Assembly: GCF_014356525.2 (NCBI RefSeq)
Contig: NC_052510.1
Span: 51,241,119-51,305,118, forward strand
Source: Nilaparvata lugens
Taxonomy: Eukaryota; Arthropoda; Insecta; Hemiptera; Delphacidae
DNA length: 64,000 nt
Reading direction: 5' to 3'
In this document: in pieces, positions 1 to 10,954 of the stretch
How the letters are laid out: the number at the start of each line of letters is the position of its first letter
Numbering within the stretch: position 1 is the first letter of the stretch
Notes under the pieces: model-generated
What the model saw: only the letters and a program-made list of their open reading frames with translations
What the model was told of the DNA's origin: nothing
The model's database searches: none
Translations under genes and position numbers: made by a program

Positions 1-1242
1 CAGAGAGCTAATTTGAAAATCCATCAACATCAGTATCCGTGAGAATTCTTGAGAAATTGGAGCTCTCTCATTGTAGAGCAGTAGTATATAATTATTGTTG
101 GAAATCTAATGATATGAGTGATGTCCGTTAGAGGAAATTATACGTCGATGAAATACTGTAGTACTTTTGAAACTGAAGAAAATCTGTCCACTTGTGCTCC
201 GTAGATGGGAAAGTCAACACTCAAGTGGAATTCACCATGAATTATGATGTAAATCATATTTTCATAGTAGAGAAACGAAAGCAGTACGAGAGCAGAATTC
301 AAAATTATTGTTTTCGTTATTCTAATGCTTTTCCATCGACCATGAAAAGGGCAAGGAAGGTGAGATGCACGTTACGAGAGGCAAAGGAATATACGAAGCT
401 CGCAGAAACGTGAAATTAACATATTCAATTTTTAAAAAATGTTCCATCACTTCGTTTTTGTGTTATGCAGGAAACTTGCTTATTCTTCTCAGTTTGTCAT
501 GATGATGATGTAGGTTGACAAATCTCCTCTACAAAATAGAATGATGTTTTTGCCTCTGGAATAATTTACATTTTCACGAAGCTTTTTTCAAATTTGAATT
601 TGTCTTTTTGACAACATGAAGGTGTTAGCTCCAGAGGTTGGAGAAACTTTTCATCATTTATTTGTTTTATATCATCATTTATTTTCCTTACTTTTATATA
701 TTTTTTCACTTTTCATCATCTATTTGTTTATGCTACAGGTAATTGAAAATTGCATGATCATTGAGCCTACGCACATACATGAGTATATTGAATTATCTGA
801 TTACGTACAAATAATAATTCCGGTTACTCTGTTGACAAGAGTTTTCGAAAGATATTTTCCAACGAAGTGTTCTTCTCATTGTAGCTCTCAATGATAATAG
901 AAAACTTGTACACACGACCTGATAGAAAAGGAGTGCCTATCCTCTTTTGTACTAGGGTTGCAATGAGAGCATACAAAGGGTATGTGAGTCAGTGACTTTT
1001 CTTCTTCCTGAATTTTTTTTCAAATTTTCATCCTCATTAAATCAATTTTCTGTCTTCAAATTATAATAAGAAAATTTAGTTTTGGTTCAAGCTGAAAATA
1101 TAACATGTTGGCGTAGTTTGTCTCTGTTAAGCCTTATTTACGCATATCTATAAATGAGACTGTGAGTAGGATGAGATTTGTGTACATTTGGTTATCAGAA
1201 TTCAATCGAAGAAATTCATTCCTTTCAAAATACAAACTATAA
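1..1242. other. AT-rich unique sequence, no gene seen
   Basis: Two short open frames (192-413 and 616-894) have no recognisable domain; the second is dominated by low-complexity His/Leu/Phe codons. Neither shows a convincing codon pattern or splice-bounded structure. I see no repeat family or RNA gene here. Confidence 0.5.
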
Positions 1243-1540
1243 ATCAAGTAAAATGTAAAATATATTCAAAATACAATATAAAATTGACTTCAGATATGAA
1301 AGCTACAATTTTTATCGGAAATTAACTACTTAACTATAGGAAAACCATGCATTAGAGTAGGTGTTAATAACAGTAATAAATTTTGTAATCAATCAAGTAA
1401 AATGTGAAACATATCCAAAATACAATATAAAATTGACTGCAGATATAAATGAGTTCCAATTTTTATCGGAAATTAACTACTCAACTATGGGAAACCCACT
1501 TACTAGAGGAGGTAACTGTTAGTAACAGTAATAAATTTTG
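1243..1540. repeat. Imperfect tandem duplication, two 149-bp units
   Basis: Units 1243-1391 and 1392-1540 share the same order of words: ATCAAGTAAAATGT, CAAAATACAATATAAAATTG, TTTTTATCGGAAATTAACTA and CAGTAATAAATTTTG. They differ by scattered substitutions and small indels, so this is an older local duplication. No coding potential is evident. Confidence 0.85.
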
Positions 1541-4500
1541 GGTGAGGGTGTAAATACGTTGGGTAAGTGAGCTCACATATGGTTGAAATTATGTCTCCCA
1601 CCTTCCAGTTGTTATAATCCAGTTCTTAATGGCGGTTTTGAATTTTCTCGGGTTTTCAATATTATCTTGATGTGTGCAGGAAGTAAATTGAGGAGCTTTG
1701 GTTGAAATTACGCCTTCCTAGTTCCTAGCTACGTTCGTGATAAGGTTTCCATTCGTAATGAAAAAGCTTTTATCATATTCAAGTTCATGTATAAATTCAA
1801 ATTCCCTGGTTAGAATCTAAATATTGTTGGATATTTTCACAATGTTGTCTTCAGATGTACACTTACCAGATTTATTTCATGATCAGAGTTTTTCTCGACT
1901 GAAACAACAACCTTCTTTTATACAGTTTCAACCTAGGTTGAAAATAGGCTTTATAGCGTACTTATATGGAGTTCCATCACTCTTCTTTCTGGTAGAATGC
2001 TTCACAAAATCTTCAACTCTAACCTGAATCATTTCAGAAAATCAAAAATTTATTATGAATATTATTATTCATGGTATTTTTTATTACACCCATAACCCAA
2101 AACCTCATATACAGGCTGTGTCGCTGTGTCCTGAATATCTGAATAACCTGAATAACCCATGTCTGTGTCACTGACTCTCAACAACTATATGACTCATTCT
2201 AAAGATAGAAAACATCAGAAACGATTCCTAGAGCTGACCTCCACTGTAATCATCCTGGAGTCAGCTGAAGAGGTAATTTGCATCACACGTAGCAAATTGT
2301 GCGGTTGGTAATTTGTATCGGTCGACCAGGGTTTGTTGTTCATGAGCAACAGATCAATAATATCTTGTATTATTGTGGAGAATATTATTCGTTGGAGAAA
2401 TGTTGAAGACCAGTAATATCATGTCATTTCTTTCCCAGAATAATAATTCTCTGGCGAGTCTTTGAACTCATCAGCTTGGTGGCGTAGCTTTCATGACTTT
2501 CATGGCGTAGCTCCACGGTTCTAGATTGCATGCAATTGACAAGCATTCACAGATAAAAGAAAGTAATTTGAGGACTTGGTTTTTTATATCGTCTCACTCC
2601 CTCTGCAACAAGAAGTGTAACAGTGAAAGAATTGCGAGGAGCTGGGGAAATCGTCCAAGACCTTGGTACGGATTCATTACAAAAGATTAATCGTTTCAAA
2701 TCTTGGCCGGATTTCCATCTCAAGAGCTCGAAGCTTCAAGATTCGGACCCATCTGCTTGTCTAAGGAGTAATCTCGCGTGTAAATTTGCAACTCAAGGAA
2801 ATTTTAACGGGAGACTAGGTTGTTTGACATAGATAGAGGAGAGCTTCAATCTGAGGTCAGTGTGATACTTTCAATATCAATTAATCGTAATCTTTTATTG
2901 AAATATTACTCTTTAAATAAACCTCTCCGATTTAAGCATTTCTAAAATGTACCAAACCTACTTGTTTCTCCGGCTTCTTCAAAACAAAATTATTGAATAA
3001 ATAAATAATAAAATATTGGAATTTTCTTTAGAACTTAAAACCACCTATAAGCTCCGTGCCTTCCTATAGATTATGATCGACAAACTTATTTCCATTTAAA
3101 CAATTCTTCTAGAAAAAAAAACACGAAGCTGTTCACTGTTTTGCAGGTGAATGTTCGCTTTTAAAAACAATCTTATTCAACAATCAATCAAAACAGATTT
3201 CACTCAATAAAGTTTGTAATTACATACGCTGCTTATGGGTTACACAAGTTATAATTATATATCTTCTTGTTTTGCTAGGAAATTCCTAGATGTAATGAAC
3301 CCTCAATAGATCCCTTGAGTGATCAAGTGTATTTTTCTCTATATGCTTTCAACACATATATTATGAAAGACTCATACTTTTACGAAAAATCTATCCAACT
3401 TTTAGTATGTTTATTTGAAAATCAATCACTATCAAATTCAAAGTTCCATTGTTTCAGCACCGTTGAACGCTTGTGTGTGATAACAATTTCCCATTCCATT
3501 TTGTGGGTCAAGATTGTAATCAAAATGATTAGGATAATCTCGATCGATTCAAACGTTCAACTTAATCCAACTTGTATTGGACGTATTGACTTCACTTAGA
3601 ATATAAATGCGACAGCAGAATGTCAATATATCCAATCGAATCGCTCTACCGCCTCTTACGTCCTTTGCATTGTTACCACATTAGTCTGTTAGGCGCTTCA
3701 TCACCCTTCCATCCAATACCATTAATGTAAGTTCGTTTAAGCCGCAACTTACTCAAACAGAGTACCACTTTGCAATCTCGAATGTCTGAGTCCCAACCAA
3801 TTCCACCATAGTCATTTGACTTGGGGAAGCTTTCCTAGCTCAAGTAGTTTACTTTGACTTCGACGGATTGGTGAATCGCACATTGCAGCGAAGGACATTT
3901 GGAGAAGCACGTCCCATCGTTTGTTCAAGCATCTCCAGCTGATCACTGTCTGTTCCGCAGCGAGCTCTGTTGAATCATGATCATAAGTTAATCGCGATAC
4001 GTGTCTGATCATGAAATTGGAGTTCTACGTTCAAGACTGCTTATCACTCATGTGGGAGGAATAGATTGGAGGTGGAGTGTACTTCAATAAGGATTCGATT
4101 TCTTCTGTATTCTGATTGAATATACGCTATTCGCGCGCTGAAGGCTTTCTCATGAATGGATTCATTCGCTTCCTTGACGTGCCCCTCATCCTTGTGATGT
4201 AGGTGGTGAAATAAAAAATGAAAAGAAATTAAATTGAAAATGGATTCGTCAGATTTCATCCAGTCAAGTATATAACGAAGCTCTGCAGCTCGTGAAAGGT
4301 CTAATTCTTTGAGTAGATAGTCATACTCCCAAGCTCATTCATTCTTTATTGGAATAAGAATAGTAACAACATTTAGTACTAAACATTTTTTTAACAATAA
4401 CTACTATGAAGGATAAAATATATATTCCACTGAATGAAAATGTTGTGATCGTTTTCCACAGTATTTTATTTTTCTCTATTGGATATCCAACTAATTTACT

Positions 4501-5251
4501 CAAAATTCTTCACCTGTATCAACCATTCGAGTTATACGATCACAATTGGATCGCATTGTGACACTTCAACCTCTGTGATCTGAACACTCTGAAATTTAAA
4601 ATAATAAGAGTTCGTTAAAGTTTTTAAACCTCGCCGATTTGATTATAATGCGGAGTAAAGTAGCACTAATGCAGGGGGTGTGATCTTAATGTGATATTTG
4701 TGTAACTATTACGTGATTCGAAGAGTTCCATTGTAGTTTGTATTGGAAAGTGTCGAAGTGCTTGTAAGAGAACTTTATCTGCAGTAATATTTTCAACGAC
4801 GATAAGACATGGCTGCAAGCATTACAAGATTTCGGCGACGTTACATGGGAGCATGGAGGCTAGAAGAGGCCATTACCTGTAAAACGCTGGAGTCATTGGG
4901 AGCATGCACGGCTTCCTTGAATGTTGTAACGCGTGCTTCTGATAAAGGGCTTACATAAATATTTCGGTTTGCCTCAGCTCTGCTATATGCACCTCTGATT
5001 AAATCATGTCACGCCATGGCTTTAAACAGCCAATCCGAATAACCATTAAGATAGACAAATGACGGTCGTCTCATTCAGCTCAGTTGGAAATTGAGGTATC
5101 AAAATATTCATAATATGAAGTTGAGGATCTTTGTAACATATCAGAGACGAGAATAAGGACATAATAATGACATAGTTTCGGGAAGCAATAATATATTTGC
5201 TAAAAACAATGAATTTCGTAGTCTTAGAGGGATTAGATTGAAAGAGAGAAA
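1541..5251. other. Unique intergenic/intronic DNA, no supported gene
   Basis: Mostly AT-rich. Two stretches are less AT-rich and free of recognised repeats: 3630-4020 and 4790-5080. Short open frames lie at 2623-2832 (plus) and 3812-4012 and 4044-4259 (minus), but none shows a known motif or clear splice borders. These blocks could be conserved noncoding DNA; that is only a guess from composition. Confidence 0.4.
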
Positions 5252-5956
5252 TCTATATATATAAAAGCGAAATGGCACTCACTCACTGACTGACTGACTC
5301 ACTCACTCACTCACTCACTCACTCGCAGAACTGAAAATCTACGGGATCAAATACGTTCAAATTTGGTAGGTATGTCCAGTTGGCCCTTTAGAGGCGCACT
5401 AAGAAATCTTTTGGCAATATTTTAACGTTAAGGGTGGTTTTTGAGAGTTTAAAGTTCGTCTTTTAGCATGTATATTCTTCTTATTCTCTTAATTATAATT
5501 ATTGAAAAATGTCCATACCATATGTTAATATAGAACTATAATCTAGAGAGAGTACCTCTTCGAAACAGTTGTTAACACTGGTAACTAAATTGATAATTTT
5601 GTCAGGTTGGCATTAAGTTGAGTTGACTCTGTTATGTTGGCACCAAGTTGAAGATTGAAATGCATTCATCGCGGAAAAATTGATTGGGCACTGCTACTTC
5701 AATCAGAGCTATTCCTGGGAATATTATATATTACTAGCCGTCAGGCTCGCTTCGCTCACCATATCCGTTTAGCCAGACGTTTAGTCTGGACCCCCGACTG
5801 GATCGTCCTAACATTATGATAAAAATGCTCAAATGAAAAATGCAGGCGAGCGAAGCGAGCCTGCTGATCTCATTCTTGGACGATCCAGTCGGTGGTCCAG
5901 GGGGCGGAGCCCCCTTGCTAGACGGATATGGCGAGCGAAGCGAGCCTGACGGCTAG
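5252..5956 (+). mobile_element. Non-autonomous Helitron-like element
   Basis: The element begins TCTATATATATAAAAGCG and is preceded by A. It ends CTAG and is followed by T. This is the A|TC...CTAG|T arrangement of Helitrons, rolling-circle transposons that make no target duplication. Just inside the 5' end is a CACT/GACT-rich tract (5275-5325), as in many insect Helitrons. The 3' end carries a GC-rich hairpin-like segment, GGCGAGCGAAGCGAGCC, about 8 nt before CTAG. No Rep/helicase coding is present, so it would depend on a helper. The last 230 bp form a foldback, listed separately. Confidence 0.65.
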
Positions 5957-5960
5957 TAAT
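5730..5960. repeat. Foldback at the Helitron 3' end
   Basis: Left arm ATTACTAGCCGTCAGGCTCG (from 5730) is inverted as CGAGCCTGACGGCTAGTAAT, ending at 5960. Pairing continues inward through the CATATCCG and CCCGACTGGATCGTCC segments with interruptions. Between the arms lies a second small GC palindrome, GCAGGCGAGCGAAGCGAGCC, near 5843. The left arm reads as a second CTAG|T Helitron terminus facing the other way. Confidence 0.8.
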
Positions 5961-8105
5961 TATGCTTGAATAATGATCAGCTGTGCAATGGAATGAAGTA
6001 ATGAAGATAAAAATATTCAATTATTGTTGAACTCAATTATTTATCTTTCAAGAATTATTGATGATTCTTATCATCAGAGAGTACTTTTTCCTTGAAATAT
6101 ATCATTTATTATGAGGTGCCTTGATTGTGTAGTTGAATTTGCTTTGGTGTTCTATCACTGTATTCATATCAAACTGTGATAATTTCAAATACTTTGAATA
6201 AGGGAACGTGTATTATGAATATGGGGAGAGGTGGGAAATCTATAAATTACAAAAATGGGGATGAAAATAATCAGAACATTGATTATTGAAATATGCAGCT
6301 TTATAAGTTACTCAATAAACGGGTATTCATAGATTATTCCTCCCATATGCCATACATGTAATGTAACATTCCACCCTCACTTGGAATTCCTGACGATGTT
6401 ATTATTGGAGTTGATTGGAATTTTCTGTCAAGATGCCTGTTGTTGGCTCAAGGAGAAGAATTTCAGTGCCAATGGAGACAGGGCTGAGTGTACAAAGTTT
6501 TCCAAGAAGAAGATCAGTTTGATTATATTGTTCCTGGAAATTCATACATCACAATTCAATATTGGAGAATGGAGATTCATCTTAAATTATTAATGGCACA
6601 TTTTCCTTGACCATTGAATCAAATCCCGTCTTTGAATAGATATCCACTGATCAATGTGTTTCGTCTCGTGCTCTGTGTGGAAACTTTCGGTTAAAATCTC
6701 GACACAAACAACAGAATAACGATGAAGTTCAGTTCACCAGCTGAATTTGAATATCTCTCTGATTTATCCCCCGCTTTTTGTTATGACATTCTTCCATATC
6801 CATTATTTCTCCTGCAATAATATACAACATTTATTTTATTAATGTGGGGATTTGACTTGGAGATATTTGGCGATTTCTTATATTTTGTTTTGTTTCCAAC
6901 GAAATATTTGTATCCTGTGTTATTCTTCTCAACATTTATCTCCCCAAGTATTTTGAGATATGCTTTGTTGTTATTTCCACAAATAAATCAAATAAAATTT
7001 GTTGGTTAAGTGATTCTATTGCAGTTTATACAAGTCTGATAATGTTGATTTATTGTAGTTGTTGAATTAAACCATTCATTTATGATTTGCATCTTCTATT
7101 TGGAGCTGAATCATCTCTTTCATTGATGAATGAGAATGATATAAGTTGACAATATTTCCTTCCTGGGAAGAAGAATAAGATTTTTTGATAATTTGTCAAC
7201 TCAATTATCTATTGATGAATGAGGTATTAAGTTGACAAATTATCAAAATATGATAAACAATATTCTCAAAAATCATAATCTGTGGTATCTCCTGTAGTGA
7301 AAAATAACAATCATTCTTAGAAATTCAGGACAAAGGTTTTCAAACTTGCAGAACCTGGAAAGATGCATAAGAGTTTGTAAGGAATGGAGAAAAAGTAGGC
7401 TATTGTTGAAGATTTATTGCCTTGCCGCTTTATTTTCTCTGATAAGAGTGGATCAATCTATTCCACTCGGCCGAACCTGAGTCACTCCACATGTGAGTCA
7501 ATTCGTCTGTTATTTTCATTGTACGCAATGCGTGAGCCATTTGACACACTTTCCAAACTTGGACTAGCCGAAACTAAGACGGTTTCTAGTACAGGACACT
7601 TCAAGGAACTATGGACTATGTGCCATTTAAGGAGATGAATTTTGAAAAGGAAACACCAGTGTCCGAGAATAATACGAGTAATCAAATGTTCGAAAAAGAC
7701 AGAATTTCAATATTATTATTCGTCTCATCAGATTATGTTCTTTATGCTAATCAATGTCTTTCTATTAAATATCACACTATTTTGATTCTTGAAATAACTA
7801 CATGCTGTCAATAATTGTTTCTAACATCCAAATAGAGTGTCAACACATCGCAATTCGGAATGGATCAAGAAACCATAATCTTCTATTCAACTATCTATCT
7901 GAAGTGATTCACTATTTCACTTTCTGAGAGTACATTAATATATCTTTGGATGAAAATTCATTGTTTTATTTTGGAATCAACAATCATATTCAGCTGATGA
8001 ATCATGATTTTCTTGTTTTATTGAGAAAGTTAGAAGTTCAGAATTCAAATTGCCTCTCTAGAATCCACCCCAGAGAACATTCTCTTCTTGAAATTAATTG
8101 CTCGT
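5957..8105. other. AT-rich unique sequence
   Basis: No gene or transposon is recognised. Open frames at 6381-6593 and 7417-7638, and the overlapping one on the minus strand, carry no recognisable motif. A perfect short inverted repeat inside is listed separately. Confidence 0.45.
7183..7248. repeat. Perfect 19-bp inverted repeat, 28-nt loop
   Basis: TTTTGATAATTTGTCAACT at 7183-7201 is exactly inverted at 7230-7248. The transcript of either strand would form an AT-rich hairpin. A diverged copy of the TTGACAA segment lies at 7145-7151. It may be the remnant of a small foldback transposon. Confidence 0.75.
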
Positions 8106-8123
8106 AGCTCTCTCTTTCTCTCT

Positions 8124-8193
<70 letters not shown>
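8106..8193. repeat. (TC)n microsatellite
   Basis: Nearly uninterrupted CT dinucleotide tract. The apparent serine/leucine open frame across it is an artefact of the repeat. Confidence 0.97.
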
Positions 8194-8200
<7 letters not shown>

Positions 8201-8369
8201 AAACACAATATTTCCATTATAATAAAAAATTTATTTTTCCATTCATTATCATTCCATTTCCATTCATAAATAAATCCTTAGTTTAATCTATGAAATTAAC
8301 GTTTTGGTAGAAAGTTGGTGGGGAGGATATTTTTTAATATTCTTTCCGAAGAATGAACATTGATATGTC

Positions 8370-8595
8370 CAAAGCTCCGCCAATTTATGTAGATGCATAA
8401 CAATATAATTATCTATAGTTATTATATTACAAATTGTTTTTTCATATCATATACAGTTCAATAATTATTTTCTTAGTCTATATTATGTAAATTCATCTAT
8501 AATTTTTCTGTACTGTAAGCTATTGTACATAAGTGTATAAGCCAGTATATATTGTAATCTACATAAATAAAGTACTCAATCAATCAATCAATCAA

Positions 8596-8598
<3 letters not shown>
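8370..8598 (+). mobile_element. 3' end of a LINE with CAAT tail
   Basis: An AT-rich, UTR-like sequence ends with TCTACATAAATAAAGTACTC followed by (CAAT)n at 8576-8598. LINEs of the CR1/jockey kind often end in short microsatellite tails rather than poly(A). No coding part remains, so it is a strongly 5'-truncated copy. The left boundary is approximate. Confidence 0.5.
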
Positions 8599-8632
<34 letters not shown>

Positions 8633-8650
8633 TTCTCACACACACACTCT
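8596..8650. repeat. (TC)n and (CA)n microsatellite
   Basis: A CT-dinucleotide tract with a few interruptions, passing into CACACACA. It lies between two CAAT-tailed LINE ends. Confidence 0.95.
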
Positions 8651-8716
8651 TAGGGCTGTGTGGCAGAGAGAACCTGGAGTCCTAACTCCGCACTTATTAA
8701 AGGCAATCAATCAATC
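8651..8716 (+). mobile_element. Short LINE 3' end with CAAT tail
   Basis: A segment that includes CTGTGTGGCAGAGAGAACCT and CTAACTCCGCACTTATTAAA ends in GGCAATCAATCAATC. The GC-richer body and CAAT tail suggest the extreme 3' end of a LINE of a different family from the one just upstream. No coding sequence remains. Confidence 0.4.
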
Positions 8717-10096
8717 TCTTTCTGTCTCTTCTTTTCTTCAATGTTTTATATCCATCTTTCATTGAAAGCTATTGCATAGGATCATCAAGATTTCAACATT
8801 CCAAAAACAACTCGAAGAATATAATTTGATTAAAAAGTAAGAAATATCTCTCTCTGGAACTTGTTTTCGGATCAACCGATGTCCATTGTCAAAAGTCATA
8901 TTGATGAACAATAAACATTGACGTTTGACATTGACAATGTATTAAGAACATGAACGATCCAGAAGTATGCTAGTCAGTGAATATCATCAATATATTTTTT
9001 CACGCATGTCATGTATAACACTTTTTAAATTTACAATATCTACAATCACAAGCAATAAGATACCAAAAATGCACAGCTCAGTAACAATGAAAGACATTAA
9101 TTTAACAAATTATGTTTTGTGTTCAGAACATAAGTGTGGAAAAGTCAGTATAGTTCAAGACTGATAAAAAAGTCGAGTATCCAATTAACTTGTATTTTTC
9201 TATTTTAGTGCATGAGGAAATCAGTTGAGGCTCAAAATCAGTTAGCAAACATTTGCAGTGCGTCGCTCCTCGCTGAAGTGTGTGCTCACACGCTGCATTC
9301 TGGAAAAACCGATACTCCATAGAATTGAGCGGAGGAATTCAACTCACGTTCTCCGCCTCTGAGAATTCCTCCTCACTCAATTCTATCTATTGAGGGAATA
9401 AGGAAAGCTTAGTCGCTACTAAAAAGTGTCCGGAAGAAAATTTAAGAACGGTGCGGCGCGGTGCGCCTCAGTAAGTCGTTTATGGTTGATAAAGGCGGAA
9501 CGGGAACAACTCAATTTTTCAGCATTCTATCGATCATCCACAGCCAGAACGGCTCTCCCACAAATCCGGACGTATTGAATTGCAACTCGACGAATCAATT
9601 CACTCTTGGCTGACTCATGGTAATAAATGGGCAGATTATTATTATTCAATAATGCTAATATCAGGGTTCGCCTGTTTTTCCTCTTCCAATATCATTTTAA
9701 TGATAAATCATCTTGGTTTAATGGAAAATGGAAAGATCAAAGAACGAAAAATCATACAGATGTATCAATCCTCTCTTGATATTATATGGAAAATCTTATT
9801 GAAAATGTGAAATTAATTGGATATAAAGTTTCTATTTTTGATGTTATGAAGTGGATAGATCACTTACAGGGACATTTATATATTTAGTTATATTTTGCAT
9901 AAATTTTAATTATTAATTTATGTAGTAGTCGGACATTTTATTCCGTATTCCATTTCTTTACTGAGAGTTGTTATTGAGACTCTTGAAGAGTAGATTCCAC
10001 TACATAGTATGGGGTGGTTTTCATGATAATAATAATAATAAATATCTTTTCCTACAGATACCTTGAAAAGTGACCATTTCTGCACTGATTGCAGGC
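8717..10096. other. Unique sequence with a local GC-richer block
   Basis: Largely AT-rich without recognised genes. The block at 9420-9575 is GC-richer, with GGTGCGGCGCGGTGCGCC near 9450. A short TAA tract sits at 10027-10041. The open frames at 8967-9164 and 9580-9810 show no motif. Confidence 0.4.
9319..9386. repeat. Short inverted repeat around GAATTC
   Basis: ATAGAATTGAGCGGAGGAAT at 9319 pairs with a TTCCTCCTCACTCAATTCTA segment ending near 9386, with a small bulge. A stem of roughly 22 bp encloses a short loop. Origin unknown. Confidence 0.65.
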
Positions 10097-10640
10097 CGCA
10101 AAGAATCACTTTTCCGCACTAGTGCGCAAAGTGAGTACTTTGCGTACTCGAGATTTCCAGCATGACAACGCAAAATAGTTAGTAGGTTATATGGAACACC
10201 AGAGCAGCAAAATCAAAATTAAGTTGGTAATACTCATAGTGAGGTTTACGTTATAAGGGCAGTGGAGAACAGCGTTGCCTTGCAATTATGTGCCTTGATT
10301 ATAGTCATTTCAATGCTTACATAAGATAAACCCCCTTCAAGCAGTCACATAAATTTTCAATTGAATTACTAATCATTATAATTCAATTTTAAATAAATTA
10401 AGGTTTTTATTAATAATAAAATTTTACAGAAAAACATTTGATGGATTTCAGGGAATTTTACCCATAATTACCCACTTTTCATATTTAATGGTAACTGTAG
10501 GAAAAATTTAATGTGGAATACGTGCGCAAATTTCGTTCGCTGCACTCAAGAAACTATTCCGCCCTCGCCTACGGCTCGGGCGTAAACGTTTCTTTCGGTG
10601 CAGCAAACTGTCACTTTGCGCACTAGTTGCACAAATAACT
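10097..10640. mobile_element. Possible foldback element with 17-bp arms
   Basis: ACTAGTGCGCAAAGTGA at 10118-10134 is exactly inverted at 10611-10627, and weaker pairing extends on both sides. The interior is AT-rich, apart from a GC-rich palindromic piece around 10560-10590 (CGCCTACGGCTCGGGCG). I see no transposase and no clear target duplication, so the outer borders are approximate. Confidence 0.4.
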
Positions 10641-10799
10641 ATTATGTTTGGTGGTTCTCATATTTCGTTTGGTATGAATTTCCGAAATATGTATATTCTT
10701 ATATTTCAATTTGAATTTTTCTCACCTTTTGTCTTAGAAAATCATTGGATAATTTCTTGGGGAAATTATTTCTGAAAGTCAGTACTAGTAAGGTACTAG

Positions 10800-10954
10800 C
10801 TACATCGATTTTTGGTTGAACGATTTTTTGCCGTCCTTATAAATTATATTACATCAAACTGATGATGTCGAACAGATCATGTTTGTCAAGTTCCGTTTAA
10901 TCTGGTAGAATTCATTAGGACGGCACAGAAATTGAAAGTACTAAAATCGATGAG
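10800..10954. mobile_element. Foldback MITE, CCGTCC-core family
   Basis: The outer arms carry ACATCGATTTT on the left and AAAATCGATGAG on the right. The inner arms carry TTGCCGTCCTTA and TTAGGACGGCA, with imperfect pairing between. About 155 bp, no coding. The same core recurs at 57237-57326 and 57687-57851. Confidence 0.6.

Noticed and set aside
8098..8286. Open frame of Ser/Leu repeats
   Set aside because: It is the translation of a CT microsatellite, not a gene.
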